Of a stretch of 64,000 bases of DNA, positions 8,445-17,986 are shown piece by piece. The notes under the pieces were generated by a model. It saw nothing but the letters and a program-made list of their open reading frames with translations. It had not been told where the DNA came from and ran no database searches. Origin of the DNA: Dyella tabacisoli (GTDB lineage: Bacteria > Pseudomonadota > Gammaproteobacteria > Xanthomonadales > Rhodanobacteraceae); assembly GCF_003350925.1 (NCBI RefSeq), contig NZ_KZ857183.1, positions 111,564 through 175,563 on the forward strand, given 5' to 3'. Position 1 is the stretch's first letter; every line of letters begins with the position of its first letter. The translations under genes and the position numbers were made by a program.

Positions 8445-9875
8445 TCACTCCTGCGCGCTCACGGGGTACAGCTTAATGACGGTCTGCTCCGGTGGCAGGT
8501 CGCAATACACCGCCATGTTTCGCGCATTGCGAATGCCCTGCCAGAACGGATGCCTGGTATCGACCAGAAAATACGTGGTGTTAGGCGTTTTCTGCGGCAG
8601 CTCTTCCGGCGGCACCGGCAGCAGGTCGATCTTCAGGCCGAACAACGCCGCCTGCAGCAGGCGCGGCATTTCGTCCACCGAACAGATTTTGCCGGTGCGC
8701 GACAAGCGGTCGAACAGATCTTGCCCGCGCAGCTCGGATTCAAAGGCCAGATAAAAGCGCGTCTTGTCTGACTCGAACAAGCTGGCCGCAAGCTCTGCCT
8801 TGTACAGCCGGCTGTCGAAAGTCAAGGTAATACCTACCTCCGCCCCCACCGTGAGTGCCTTTATCAACGCCTCCGCGCGCTGAAAAGCGATGCGGAAACA
8901 CGCGCGCAGATTGTCGTGATCGTATGGCGGCAGTTCGGTTTCCGCCGGATTGTCGCGCAGGCCGCCGGCGAACCCGATTTCCTCGGAGAACACCGAAAAT
9001 TCAGCGACCAGTTCGCGCAACTGCTGATACAGCGGATACGGACCGATGATGCCGCCGCGGACGTGTTCCTGTAGATCGGCGATATAGCGTGCGAAGGTCT
9101 GCATCATCACCACCCGCATCACTTCCTGCGCGCTGGTGGAAGCCGCGCGGATGCCGCGCTGACGTTTCGCGCTGGAGAAATCCGCACCGCGCGAGGACAG
9201 CAGGTCACGCAAGCCGCGCGTCCATCGGATGAGATTCGCCGAGCCTTGCAGTGCGATCAACGCTGGAATGTAGTCGCTGGAAGGCTTGAAGCGTCCCGGC
9301 CCGTTCGGCACGATCTCGGCGAACTTGTAAGCCTCGCATGCCGCCAGCAACGCCTCCGCACCCTCGTCGAGGCTGCTGATGATCTGCACCTGATAGCCGA
9401 GAAAGTCGACCTCCGCGGTCGGTGCCTGCGGATCGTAGGGATCGGCGCGCGATTCGCCGTCCAGCCGATGGCGCGCGGGCAATCGACTGCCGCGCTCGTC
9501 ATGGCGTCCCAGACCATCGAGCGTGCGTTCACGCTTAAGCACCAGATACAGCGCTATCGGATCATTGCCGGGCACGGCCAGTTCGAGCAGGCTGCGCTCG
9601 GGCAGGCGTGCGTTGCCGCCGCCTTCGGCGGTGGCCGCTACCCCGCCGCTGATGACCTCGCCATGACGGGTCAGCAGAACGAAGCGTTCCAGCGTGGCCA
9701 TGCCGGTAGCCAAGGCATCCTCGCGCAACACCAGCGACTCGAAACCCCAGTAATACGGCGAAAACTGCCGATGCAAGCGCAAGGCATACGTCTGCTGCCA
9801 GGCATCCTGTGCCTGAAGATGTTGCGGGGTGAGGAAACCACCCTGTGCCCAATGAACTTGTCGTAGCGGCTGCAT
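8445..9875 (-). CDS. tssK: T6SS baseplate protein TssK
   Basis: TssK links the T6SS baseplate wedge (TssFGE) to the TssL/TssM membrane complex. The 476-residue protein has the family opening VHWAQGGFLTPQHLQAQD, the conserved RLHRQFSPYYWGFESL, and the middle part with IPALIALQGS and TFARYIADLQEHVRGG. It ends with FYLAFESELRGQDLFDRL and FLVDTRHPFWQGIRNARNMAVYCDLP, typical of the TssK C-terminal head. It starts at an ATG with AAGGA upstream and is 5 nt from tssL. It is the first tss gene of the leftward operon, 98 nt after the GumN/TraB-like gene. Confidence 0.96.
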   Translation of the reverse strand: MQPLRQVHWAQGGFLTPQHLQAQDAWQQTYALRLHRQFSPYYWGFESLVLREDALATGMATLERFVLLTRHGEVISGGVAATAEGGGNARLPERSLLELAVPGNDPIALYLVLKRERTLDGLGRHDERGSRLPARHRLDGESRADPYDPQAPTAEVDFLGYQVQIISSLDEGAEALLAACEAYKFAEIVPNGPGRFKPSSDYIPALIALQGSANLIRWTRGLRDLLSSRGADFSSAKRQRGIRAASTSAQEVMRVVMMQTFARYIADLQEHVRGGIIGPYPLYQQLRELVAEFSVFSEEIGFAGGLRDNPAETELPPYDHDNLRACFRIAFQRAEALIKALTVGAEVGITLTFDSRLYKAELAASLFESDKTRFYLAFESELRGQDLFDRLSRTGKICSVDEMPRLLQAALFGLKIDLLPVPPEELPQKTPNTTYFLVDTRHPFWQGIRNARNMAVYCDLPPEQTVIKLYPVSAQE

Positions 9876-9973
9876 GACACGGCGTCCTTATCGAATCTCG
9901 TTACCGAGTAGGGAGTTGCAGAAGTGCGAGTTCCAGAAGTGCAGCGGGCCACTCATCGACTTATCCATGTCAT

Positions 9974-10912
9974 TCACCATGGCTGCGTCGTCACGCTGAA
10001 ACCGCGGCGGGCAAGCCCGGCCAGCAAGCCATCCTTGCCAGTGAGATGAATCGCACCGACGGCAACGAAGCAGCCGCCTTGGCGCAGCAGCGGATCGAGT
10101 TCTTCCAGCCAGCGCGCATTGCGGTGTTCCAGCAGGCACTCGCGGGCATGTCGTTCGGCCTTTTGCGCGTGTTCGTCCAAGCCGTGCATGGCATCGATAT
10201 CGGCGAGCCAAGCGGGCAGATTGCCATCGCGATAAAAAGCTAACGAACGTTCGGTTTCCTCGCGCAGCGCCTTGGGATCGGCCAAGCGCTGCCGCAGCAC
10301 CACGGCGTAGTCGGCGGCTGGCGTGCAATCGAGTGCGGCGAGCTGATCCTCCAAGGTTTCCAGATGCACCAAGCGAAGGCTGTGGAGGCGCGCCATGTCC
10401 TCCACGATGCGATCGATGCTGCGCGGCGGTGCCTGCTCGGCGCCTTCCTCCAGCAAGGTCATGGCGACCCAGGGCTTGAAGCGATTGAGTTGGCTGCCGT
10501 TGTACTCGGGCAACAAAGTAATCAGTTCGATAAATTCGGTTCCGCCGATCAACGTTGCCAGATGCTGCCCTTCGGCGAGAAAACGATAACGGTCATAACG
10601 GGGCTCCCACGAAGTTTGGCCGTCCACTTCGTTGACCAGCACCCGCTGGGTCTCGATCGCGCTGCGTACGCGCTGCAGATCCAGCCCCAGCTCAGCGGAG
10701 GTACCTATATGAATAGTGCCGAACAGCAAGCTGTCCTTCCGCCCCGGCAGCGGCGAATGAATGCGAAACAGCACTCCGTGCGCCGCGCCCCAGTCGGCGC
10801 CGCCCTCCTGCGCCCGCAACGGCAACCACGCCAGCAGCCCGCAACCTATGGCGAGCAGAAAACGCAAGCTTTGCGATGGCCTTGCCGGCAGCATGGCTCG
10901 ATTCCCGGTCAT
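9974..10912 (-). CDS. TraB/GumN (TIKI) family protein
   Basis: The 312-residue protein has an N-terminal hydrophobic segment (LRFLLAIGCGLLAWLPLRAQ), a likely signal peptide, so it should act in the periplasm. It shows the hallmarks of the TraB/GumN/TIKI superfamily: GTIHIG near the N-terminus, a conserved Glu in LVNEVD, and a second GxxH, GAIHLTG, near the C-terminus. TIKI members are metal-dependent proteases; most bacterial members have no known substrate. It precedes tssK on the same strand and may be cotranscribed with the tss genes, so a role in envelope quality control or T6SS function is possible but only inferred. An internal ATG at 10894 is an alternative start. Confidence 0.85.
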   Translation of the reverse strand: MTGNRAMLPARPSQSLRFLLAIGCGLLAWLPLRAQEGGADWGAAHGVLFRIHSPLPGRKDSLLFGTIHIGTSAELGLDLQRVRSAIETQRVLVNEVDGQTSWEPRYDRYRFLAEGQHLATLIGGTEFIELITLLPEYNGSQLNRFKPWVAMTLLEEGAEQAPPRSIDRIVEDMARLHSLRLVHLETLEDQLAALDCTPAADYAVVLRQRLADPKALREETERSLAFYRDGNLPAWLADIDAMHGLDEHAQKAERHARECLLEHRNARWLEELDPLLRQGGCFVAVGAIHLTGKDGLLAGLARRGFSVTTQPW

Positions 10913-11078
10913 GAACGTCTGCGATTCTCACGACGCGCCCGCGCAACAGCCATATCACGTAGAGCCTAGGCCATTCGGAAAACACCTGGCCGATTGTCCC
11001 CGGCCGTGCATACGGCTATGTTGCTGATGCGCAGACATGCCGTAAAAGGAAGCATTGCTATGCGCTATGGGGAATTAA

Positions 11079-11747
11079 ATGCACATACTTATTGCGGATG
11101 ACCATCGACTGATCGTCGAGGGCGTCAAACTCAAGCTCGCCGAGCTGGACCCGGACACTGAGTTCTCGGTCGCCATGGACATGGACGAGTTGCGCCAGGC
11201 GATCCATCACGAGAGTCCGCCCGATCTCGCGCTGATCGATATCACCATGCCGGGCGTGCGCGGCAACCAGCACCTGGCTGAATTCATCGGGACCTTGCCC
11301 AACGTGCCGGTGATCGTGCTGTCCGGCTCCGAAGATCCTGCCTTGATGAAAGAAGTGCTGGCCATGGGCGTCCAGGGCTTTATTCCCAAGGCTTATTCGC
11401 CCGATGTGATGCTGTCCGCGATACGGCTGGTCTTGTCCGGTGGCGTCTACGTGCCGCCGATGATGCTGCAGGAAGCCAGTGGCCTCACCTTCCCGGTGGA
11501 CGCCCACGAGGCATCCGATAGCTCACTCGAAGCCACACTCGAAGAACGGCTGCGCAAGCTGCTTACCGAACGGCAGGTCGACGTATTGCGCCTGCTTTCA
11601 CAAGGTAAGCCGAACAAGGTGATCGCGCGCGACCTGGGCATCAGTGAAGGAACCGTGAAAATTCATCTTGCTGCGATCTTTCGCGCGCTCAGTGTGCGCA
11701 ACCGAGTCGAAGCCGTAGTCGCATCGCGGCGTATCAGCAGCTTATAG
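11079..11747 (+). CDS. Response regulator, NarL/FixJ (LuxR-HTH) type
   Basis: The 222-residue protein has a receiver domain (residues 1 to about 120) with the acidic pair in ADDH, the phosphoacceptor Asp in LALIDITMPG, the switch Ser in VLSGS and the Lys in FIPKAYSP. The C-terminal LuxR-type helix-turn-helix contains LTERQVDVLRLLSQGKPNKVIARDLGISEGTVKIHLAAIF. It should bind DNA after phosphorylation. A GGGGA ribosome site lies just upstream of the ATG. No cognate kinase is next to it. It sits between the two halves of the T6SS locus, divergent from the gumN-tssK side, and is a candidate regulator of the locus, but no binding site was identified. Confidence 0.93.
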   Translation: MHILIADDHRLIVEGVKLKLAELDPDTEFSVAMDMDELRQAIHHESPPDLALIDITMPGVRGNQHLAEFIGTLPNVPVIVLSGSEDPALMKEVLAMGVQGFIPKAYSPDVMLSAIRLVLSGGVYVPPMMLQEASGLTFPVDAHEASDSSLEATLEERLRKLLTERQVDVLRLLSQGKPNKVIARDLGISEGTVKIHLAAIFRALSVRNRVEAVVASRRISSL

Positions 11748-11874
11748 GCATCGACCGCTGTCCGAGTGTCACCCATCGATCTTTTGTGCGGCGTATGCTG
11801 CTGCGATTGGAGCTTGCGAACGCTCCGTACCCATACCGGAAGAGCATCCGGTCGGTACTACCGGAGATGCCACC

Positions 11875-12930
11875 TTGCGCCAGGAGGAAGCCCCGCACCT
11901 TCGACACCGCCGTGCGCGTCCTGGCACGGTCTGGCCGTTACGTGGCTTGATGGCTTTGCTCGGCATGCTGTTCCCCGCGTTGGCGAGTGTGCAAACGGTT
12001 ATCGCCGACAAACCGCTTGCGTTCGGCATTCTGCCGCTCGGCGGTCCGTCCGAGTCGGTGAATGCGTGGCGGCCCATGCTCGACGACATGAGCACCGCCC
12101 TGCAACGCCCTGTCAGCAGCGTCTCGGTAAGCACCTACGAAGGACTCGCCCAAGCCCTGGCCGAGAAACGCATCGATCTCGCTTTCGTTTCCGGGCTGTT
12201 GGCCCTGGATGCCGTCACCAAGGACCGCATGCAGGTCATCGCACAGCTCGCCAACGACAACCATTCGCGCAGCTATTACTCCGTGCTGATCGTCGGCAAA
12301 GACTCACCCATCCATAATCTGGACGACCTTTTTCACCATCCTGGCCATTGGCGCTATGCCCATGGCGAGGTGCTGTCGGTTTCCGGCTACCTGGTGCCGG
12401 AAACCCAGCTCTTCGCCGAACGCAAACTGGATTCGGACACCTATTTCGCCACCGTGACCGTGGACAACCACCAGAACAACGCATTAGCCGTGGCCAATGG
12501 CGAAGCTGACGTAGCCAGCAACAATACGGCAGACCTGGAACGCTTCGCCAAGCGCTTCCCGGAACAATACGCACGGCTGCGCATACTGTGGAAATCCAGC
12601 CCGATTCCGCATGCGGTGATTATCATCCGCAGCGACTTACCACCCGCCTTGCGCGATCAGGTCATCGGCTTTGTAACCCACTACGCCAGGCACGGGCGCA
12701 ATGCCGCGGCAGAATTGGCCAAGCTCAAACTGATCCACGACATCAGCGGCTTCAGCCCGGCTGGTAATGACGCATTGATTCCCTTTGCCAATATCCAGTA
12801 CACCCTCGACCGTCGGCATGCACTCAGCGCGCAATGGATCAACACGGCGGCTATGCAAGCGCGCCTGCAAAAAATCGAGACCGATCACAACGAACTCTTG
12901 CGACGACTGCAGCCGCCAGCAAGACCTTGA
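11875..12930 (+). CDS. PhnD-like periplasmic substrate-binding protein
   Basis: The product (351 residues from TTG) is a PhnD/SsuA-type solute-binding protein. After a signal segment (LMALLGMLFPALASVQTVIA) come FGILPLGGP, a domain with STYEGLAQALAEKRIDLAFVSG, the typical SVLIVGKDSPIHNLDDLF, and NALAVANGEADVASNN. The mature protein should bind a small ligand in the periplasm. No ABC transporter genes are nearby, so it may feed a sensor rather than transport; that is inference. The TTG at 11875 is preceded by GGAG at 8 nt spacing and is taken as the start. The ATG at 11950 would give a shorter signal peptide and is equally plausible by composition. Confidence 0.85.
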   Translation: MRQEEAPHLRHRRARPGTVWPLRGLMALLGMLFPALASVQTVIADKPLAFGILPLGGPSESVNAWRPMLDDMSTALQRPVSSVSVSTYEGLAQALAEKRIDLAFVSGLLALDAVTKDRMQVIAQLANDNHSRSYYSVLIVGKDSPIHNLDDLFHHPGHWRYAHGEVLSVSGYLVPETQLFAERKLDSDTYFATVTVDNHQNNALAVANGEADVASNNTADLERFAKRFPEQYARLRILWKSSPIPHAVIIIRSDLPPALRDQVIGFVTHYARHGRNAAAELAKLKLIHDISGFSPAGNDALIPFANIQYTLDRRHALSAQWINTAAMQARLQKIETDHNELLRRLQPPARP

Positions 12931-12958
12931 GTGAATGCTACGGCCTTGCAGCTCTCGC

Positions 12959-12985
12959 TCCTCCCCCTGCATGCAGGGAAGGGAG
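12959..12985. repeat. Imperfect copy of the GC-rich palindrome
   Basis: The sequence runs CTCCTCCCCCTGCATGCAGGGAAGGGAG and is an imperfect inverted repeat of the same type as the cluster at 2336-2473. It lies between the PhnD-like gene and the mltA-like gene. Confidence 0.6.
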
Positions 12986-13082
12986 TACGGACATCCCGCA
13001 GTCGCCATAGCGCGTCGGAGATATGGCGGCCCTTCCCTTCGACGCCAATCATGATCGGCGTTCTCGCGCAAGGGAGACCATC

Positions 13083-14888
13083 ATGTCGCTGCGACGTCGC
13101 ATCCATATCGATCACGCGCTCACCGGCTGCGTCCGCATACTGCTGCTCTGCGGCAGTATCGCCGCCTCTGCACAAACAGTTCCGTCGCCGGCATCGTCAT
13201 CCGCTCCACTGGCCGGCGCTGCGGACCTGGGCCAGCCTTTCGCCACCAAGTACGCACGCTTTCAACCGGTGCCGTTCGAGAGCATTCCGGGATGGCATAC
13301 GGACACGGTGCGCGAAAGCCTCGACGTATTCAGCCGTAGCTGCGGGGTACTGGCGCGCAAGGATGCCTGGAGCGCCGCGTGTACCGAGCTGACCCAGACC
13401 GATGGCAGCAGCGACGATGCGGCACGGCACTTTTTCGAGGCCCATTTTCAGGTCTATCAGGTAATGAACCCGGACACGTCCGTGGACGGCCGCATCACCG
13501 GCTACTACGAGCCGCAACTGGATGGCAGTACCGAACGCAGCGATCATTTTCGCTACCCGGTCTACGCCCAGCCTCGCGACCTCTATCAGTTGGATGCGCG
13601 CTCACTGAGCGGCGCCCGTCGGCAAGCCTTTCGCATCGACGGCAACCGACTGCTCGCGGCCGCCCCTGGCAGCGGTGATGCTCACGACTATGAACTGGCG
13701 CTTGAAGACAACAGCCCAGGCGTCGCCGACAAACGCTATCGCGTACGCATCGACGGCGAGCGCATCGTGCCCTACTACAACCGCCAGCAGATCGAAACGC
13801 AGGGAGTCGACGCCGACGTGATCGCCTGGGTGGATGACGCTTACGCGCTGTACTCCATGCAAGTGCAGGGCTCGGGCAAGATTCGCCTGCAGAACGGCAA
13901 TTTGATCCGCGTAGCCTATGCCGAGCAGAACGGGCAGCCGTTTCTGCCGAATGCCTCGCCCAGTGACACGGCGCTGGCCGGCAGCGCGATCAAGACTCGC
14001 GGTCTGCGTCTTGGGGCGGCGGCGGCCGCAGGCACGGCGGCGACCGCGAACGACGATGTGAGCGCGATCATTGCCCAGCTCAAACGCAGTGGCGATCACT
14101 CGACAGGCAACGTATCCCAAGCCACGGTGCCGACACCCGCTAACAATGCGCAGATCCCATCAAGGATCGCCCCATCAAAGATCGTCCAATCAAGGACCGT
14201 CCAATCCATGATCGACCGGCTGGGACGAAACGGCGACAGTCCACACCCCGCCACTGCACCGGTGCTTGCCGATCCACCGGCGCCCGATGCTCGCGATCCA
14301 CGCGTGCAAGCCATGATCGCTCAACTGCTGGGCAAGGCACCCGCCAGCTCGACCAGCAAGCCAGTGGTCGCCACCACCGGTAGCGAGGCGGCGCGATTGA
14401 CTGTCGATCCGGCACACAAGAAAACCAAGCCCAATGGAATCGGTGTCGGCAGTGGCATCGGCGACCCCAGCTATGTGTTCTTCCGCGTGATCGCGGATGG
14501 CCCGCAGGGACCATTGGGCGCATTGGGCGTGCCGCTCACCGCCGGTCGCTCATTGGCCGTCGACCCGCGTACCACGCCGCTTGGCGCACCGGTGTTCGTC
14601 ACTACGGCGGCGCCGCGCGGCGCGGGCACGATCGATCGGCTGATGTTCGCCCAGGATACCGGCGGTGCGATCCGCGGCAGCGTGCGTGGCGACTTCTTCT
14701 GGGGTTTCGGCGACGACGCCGGCAACATGGCCGCGGCGATGAACGCCAACGGCCGCATGTGGCTGCTGCTGCCCAAGGGGCTGACGCTGGGCGCGCTCAA
14801 TCCGCGAGTACGCACGCGCAGCCTGGGTAGCTCGGCCACGGCTCCCGACTGTGTGATTCCAGACAACGAAAGCTGCGTAGAGAACTAA
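13083..14888 (+). CDS. MltA-type lytic transglycosylase with 3D domain and long insertion
   Basis: MltA enzymes cleave peptidoglycan glycan strands to 1,6-anhydro products. The 601-residue protein has a signal segment without a lipobox Cys, then the MltA domain (about 100-300: GRITGYYEPQLDGS, IAWVDDAYALYSMQVQGSGKI). The C-terminal 3D domain contains SLAVDPRTTPLGAPVF and AQDTGGAIRGSVRGDFFWGFGD; the Asp of QDTGGAI matches the catalytic Asp of MltA. Between them lies an unusual low-complexity insertion (about 303-455). It has TRGLRLG (305-311), three copies of a V-x-x-[IM]-I-x-[QR]-L peptide (from Val 326, 373 and 408) and a 15-bp tandem repeat. The ATG at 13083 follows GGGAGA. It is probably a dedicated wall-opening enzyme for the adjacent T6SS genes, by context. 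Confidence 0.9.
   Translation: MSLRRRIHIDHALTGCVRILLLCGSIAASAQTVPSPASSSAPLAGAADLGQPFATKYARFQPVPFESIPGWHTDTVRESLDVFSRSCGVLARKDAWSAACTELTQTDGSSDDAARHFFEAHFQVYQVMNPDTSVDGRITGYYEPQLDGSTERSDHFRYPVYAQPRDLYQLDARSLSGARRQAFRIDGNRLLAAAPGSGDAHDYELALEDNSPGVADKRYRVRIDGERIVPYYNRQQIETQGVDADVIAWVDDAYALYSMQVQGSGKIRLQNGNLIRVAYAEQNGQPFLPNASPSDTALAGSAIKTRGLRLGAAAAAGTAATANDDVSAIIAQLKRSGDHSTGNVSQATVPTPANNAQIPSRIAPSKIVQSRTVQSMIDRLGRNGDSPHPATAPVLADPPAPDARDPRVQAMIAQLLGKAPASSTSKPVVATTGSEAARLTVDPAHKKTKPNGIGVGSGIGDPSYVFFRVIADGPQGPLGALGVPLTAGRSLAVDPRTTPLGAPVFVTTAAPRGAGTIDRLMFAQDTGGAIRGSVRGDFFWGFGDDAGNMAAAMNANGRMWLLLPKGLTLGALNPRVRTRSLGSSATAPDCVIPDNESCVEN
14159..14218. repeat. Four 15-bp tandem repeats inside the mltA-like gene
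   Basis: Units 14159-14173, 14174-14188, 14189-14203 and 14204-14218 share ATCAAGGATCGTCCA-like sequence with decreasing identity. They stay in frame and encode the five-residue units SRIAP, SKIVQ, SRTVQ and SMIDR in the insertion between the MltA and 3D domains. Confidence 0.9.
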
Positions 14889-15010
14889 ACGGACACGCTG
14901 CGGTGCTACCCACCGCCATAGGTTCTAGACCCTCCGGTGAATATCGCCCGGTGCCTCATCGTTCGAGACTTCGATAGAACGCGGCAAGGGCCGCGACCAT
15001 CGCCGTGGCC

Positions 15011-16846
15011 ATGCTCGACGAACTGCTTCCTTACTACGAAAACGAGTTGACCAGCCTGCGCTCGCTGTCGAAAGAGTTCGCCGCGCGCTACCCGAAAATC
15101 GCCGCGCGGCTGGCGCTGGAAGGCGATGTCTGCGAAGACCCGCATGTCGAGCGGCTGATCGAATCCTTCGCCTTCATCGCCTCGCGCATCCACAAGAAAC
15201 TGGACGATGACTTTCCGCAGATCACCGAAGCCCTGCTGTCGGTGTTGTACCCGCACTATCTGCGGCCGATACCGTCGATGTCGATCGCCCAGCTCGCCGC
15301 TACCGCCGACGCGCAACTGAGCGGCGTCCAATCGCTGCCGCGCGGCACGCCTTTGTTGACCCGTGCCGTGCAGGGCATGCCGGTGCGTTATCGCACGGCC
15401 TACCCGGTGGACGTGTGGCCGGTGCAGGTGAGCGAAGCAGCCTTCGAACCGGTCGAGCGCTCGGCCTTTGCCTTGCGAGGCGCTCATGTGGCGGCCACGG
15501 TGCGCATTCGTCTGGAAGTCGTCGGCAAAACCAACTTTGCCGCGCTGGACATCCGACGCCTGCGCTTTTATCTCGACGGCGAGAGCCCGCTGGTGCATGC
15601 GCTGCACGAGCTGCTGCTCAACAACGTCGAGGCGGTGTCGGTGGTGGCGCCGGATGGTGAAGCTCAGGTGGCCGGGCAGACGCTGGGCGCCGAAAGCATC
15701 AAGGCCGTCGGCTTCGATACCGACGATGGACTGCTCGACTACGATCCACGCAGTTTTCTCGGCTACCGTCTGCTGCAGGAATATTTCACGCTGCCGGAAA
15801 AATTTCTGTTCGTCGATATCGATGGACTCGATCTCAAACGCTTCAACCGCGCGATAGAACTGCGCATCGCCCTGCGCACGTTCGGCCGGCCGGAGCGTGC
15901 GGCGCGCATGGAGCAGACCGTCAACCGGGACAGCTTTCGCCTGCACTGCACACCGATCGTCAACCTGTTCACCCAGCAGGCCGAGCCGATCCGCGTGAGC
16001 CAGGAGCTGAGCCAGTATCCGGTGATTCCCGACGTGCGCAGACCCTTGGGTTTAGAGGTCTATTCCATCGATCGCGTGCAACGCCTGACCCGCAGTGGCG
16101 AGACCGCCGTCGGCACCGAGTTCCTGCCGTTCTTCTCCACCCGCCACGGCCTCGGCAGCGAGGACAAGGGTTGCTACTGGTACGCACAACGCCTGCCATC
16201 GGCACGCCCCAACGACGATGGCACCGAGATCGCGATCGCCCTGGTCGATCGCGCCATGGACCCGTGCGTCCCCGCCGTGGAAACACTGTCGCTGTCGATC
16301 ACCTGCACCAATCGCGACCTGCCGTCACTGCTGCCGTTCGGTGGTGAAGAGAGCGCCCTGCAAGTGGAGGACGGCGGCATCATCGGCCATGCACGCTTGT
16401 TGAAGAAGCCCACGCCGACCTGGCGTGCGCCGATGCGCTTGGCCAATCAATGGCGGCTGATCTCGCACCTTTCGCTCAATCATCTGTCGATCGTCGAGGG
16501 TGGCCGCGACGCCCTGCTGGAGATCCTGAGCCTCTACAACTTCGCCGACTCGGCCACCTTGCGCAAGCAGATCGCCGGCATCGTCGAGGTCAAGAGCCGG
16601 CCTTCGCTGGGACGGATCGGCAAGGCGCCGCGGCAATCGTTCGTACGCGGCACCGAGATCGAACTGAGCTTCGATGAGGAACAATACGTCGGCTCCGGGG
16701 CCTATCTGCTGGCGCGCGTACTGGAGCTGTTTTTCGGGCTGTATTGCACCGCCAACTCGTATACGCGCCTGACCGCGCACAGCCTGCAACGCGAAGAGCC
16801 GCTGGCGACCTTTGCGCCGCGCACCGGCGCGCAGCCGTTGGTCTGA
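15011..16846 (+). CDS. tssF: T6SS baseplate protein TssF (ImpG/VasA)
   Basis: TssF forms the T6SS baseplate wedge with TssG and TssE. The 611-residue product opens with the family signature LLPYYENELTSLRSLSKEFAARYPKIAARL and the conserved DPHVERLIESFAFIASRIHKKLDDDFPQ, followed by LYPHYLRPIPS. Further family features are RGTPLLTRA, CTPIVNLFTQQAEPI and RFVRGTEIELSFDEE near the end, where the protein reads QSFVRGTEIELSFDEEQYVG. A GTG at 15005 is an alternative start two codons upstream; no clear ribosome site decides between them. The gene is the first of tssF-tssG-tssH on the plus strand and ends one nucleotide before tssG. Confidence 0.96.
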   Translation: MLDELLPYYENELTSLRSLSKEFAARYPKIAARLALEGDVCEDPHVERLIESFAFIASRIHKKLDDDFPQITEALLSVLYPHYLRPIPSMSIAQLAATADAQLSGVQSLPRGTPLLTRAVQGMPVRYRTAYPVDVWPVQVSEAAFEPVERSAFALRGAHVAATVRIRLEVVGKTNFAALDIRRLRFYLDGESPLVHALHELLLNNVEAVSVVAPDGEAQVAGQTLGAESIKAVGFDTDDGLLDYDPRSFLGYRLLQEYFTLPEKFLFVDIDGLDLKRFNRAIELRIALRTFGRPERAARMEQTVNRDSFRLHCTPIVNLFTQQAEPIRVSQELSQYPVIPDVRRPLGLEVYSIDRVQRLTRSGETAVGTEFLPFFSTRHGLGSEDKGCYWYAQRLPSARPNDDGTEIAIALVDRAMDPCVPAVETLSLSITCTNRDLPSLLPFGGEESALQVEDGGIIGHARLLKKPTPTWRAPMRLANQWRLISHLSLNHLSIVEGGRDALLEILSLYNFADSATLRKQIAGIVEVKSRPSLGRIGKAPRQSFVRGTEIELSFDEEQYVGSGAYLLARVLELFFGLYCTANSYTRLTAHSLQREEPLATFAPRTGAQPLV

Positions 16847-16847
16847 C

Positions 16848-17975
16848 ATGGAAGACCGCCAGGCTCCCGCCGAATCCACGGTCATCATGGCGCCGCTGCC
16901 GGTTGGTTCGCCCGGCCTGCCCGGCCTGGCTGCGCGCGCCCCGCTGGACGGCCTGCTGAGCGAACCTCATCGCTACGGTTTCTTTCAGGCGGTGCGCCTG
17001 CTTTATCACGTGCACGGCGTGCCGCCTCGTTCGGGCGCTGCCGGTCTTCGTGAACCGTTGCGCTTTACGGTGCCGGCGAGCCTGAGCTTTCCGCCGAGCG
17101 AACTGCACTCGCTGGTGCATGATGCCGGCGCGGCGGAACACGCCGCGCGCTACAGCATGAGCGTGAACTTCGTCGGACTCACCGGCCCTTCCGGCGTGCT
17201 TCCCAGGCACTACACCGAATGGCTGATCGCGCTGCATAAAGCGCGCGATCCCGCCGCCCGCGACTTTCTGGATATCTTCAACCATCGTCTGATCGGTCTG
17301 TTCTGGCGCGCCTGGGCCAAGCATCGCACCGAGCTGAGCGAGGAGTTCGGCGCGCACCGCATCAATGGCGGCCACCACATACTGCGGCATGTCTACGATC
17401 TGATCGGCCTGGGCACGCCTGCCCTGCATGCATTGGCGCGACCTCATCGCAGCGATACGCACAAGCACAAGCTGCCGGGTACCGCGCTGGGTTACTACAG
17501 CGGCTTGGTGGCACAGCGGCCGCATGGCGTAGGCGCGTTGACTCAGGTCGTCGGCGACGTCGTCGGGGCCGCGGTCGATCTGATCGGCTGTCACGGCACC
17601 TGGCAGAGCATCCCCCGCGCCGACCGCACCCGCCTAGGGCGAAGCAACCAGCGCTTCGGCGACGGCTGCGTGCTGGGCCATCGCTATTGGGATCGACAAA
17701 CCACGGTGCGCCTGCGCATCGGACCGCTGAGCCTGCGCCGTTTCGATGCGTTGCTGCCACATCGCGAGCTGCTTGGCGCGGTGGTCGAACTGCTGCGCTT
17801 TCTCACCGGGCTAGCGCTTGATTTGGACATCCAATTGCTATTGCGCGCCGAGGCGGTGCCGGCGGCACGCATCGGCGGCCGCCAACCTGCGCGCATTGGC
17901 TGGAACTGCTGGCTTGGCGGGCGTCGCAGCGAGCAACCGGCCGACGAGTGTCGTTTCGTATTCATGGGTTTGTGA
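16848..17975 (+). CDS. tssG: T6SS baseplate protein TssG (ImpH/VasB)
   Basis: The 375-residue protein is the second wedge component, which pairs with TssF. It has the family hallmarks EPHRYGFFQAVRLLY, a segment with LREPLRFTVPASLSFPPSEL, FVGLTGPSGVLPRHYTEWL, and DFLDIFNHRLIGLFWRAW. The C-terminal part includes RLGRSNQRFGDGCVLGHRYWDRQTTVRLRIGPLS, normal for the family. The start is the ATG at 16848, immediately after the tssF stop. It ends 11 nt before tssH. Confidence 0.95.
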   Translation: MEDRQAPAESTVIMAPLPVGSPGLPGLAARAPLDGLLSEPHRYGFFQAVRLLYHVHGVPPRSGAAGLREPLRFTVPASLSFPPSELHSLVHDAGAAEHAARYSMSVNFVGLTGPSGVLPRHYTEWLIALHKARDPAARDFLDIFNHRLIGLFWRAWAKHRTELSEEFGAHRINGGHHILRHVYDLIGLGTPALHALARPHRSDTHKHKLPGTALGYYSGLVAQRPHGVGALTQVVGDVVGAAVDLIGCHGTWQSIPRADRTRLGRSNQRFGDGCVLGHRYWDRQTTVRLRIGPLSLRRFDALLPHRELLGAVVELLRFLTGLALDLDIQLLLRAEAVPAARIGGRQPARIGWNCWLGGRRSEQPADECRFVFMGL

Positions 17976-17986
17976 GGAGATAGGTC

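Noticed and set aside
14906..15946. Minus-strand frame of 346 codons opposite tssF
   Set aside because: It is antisense to a well-supported tssF, with a Gln/His/Arg-rich product and no domain.
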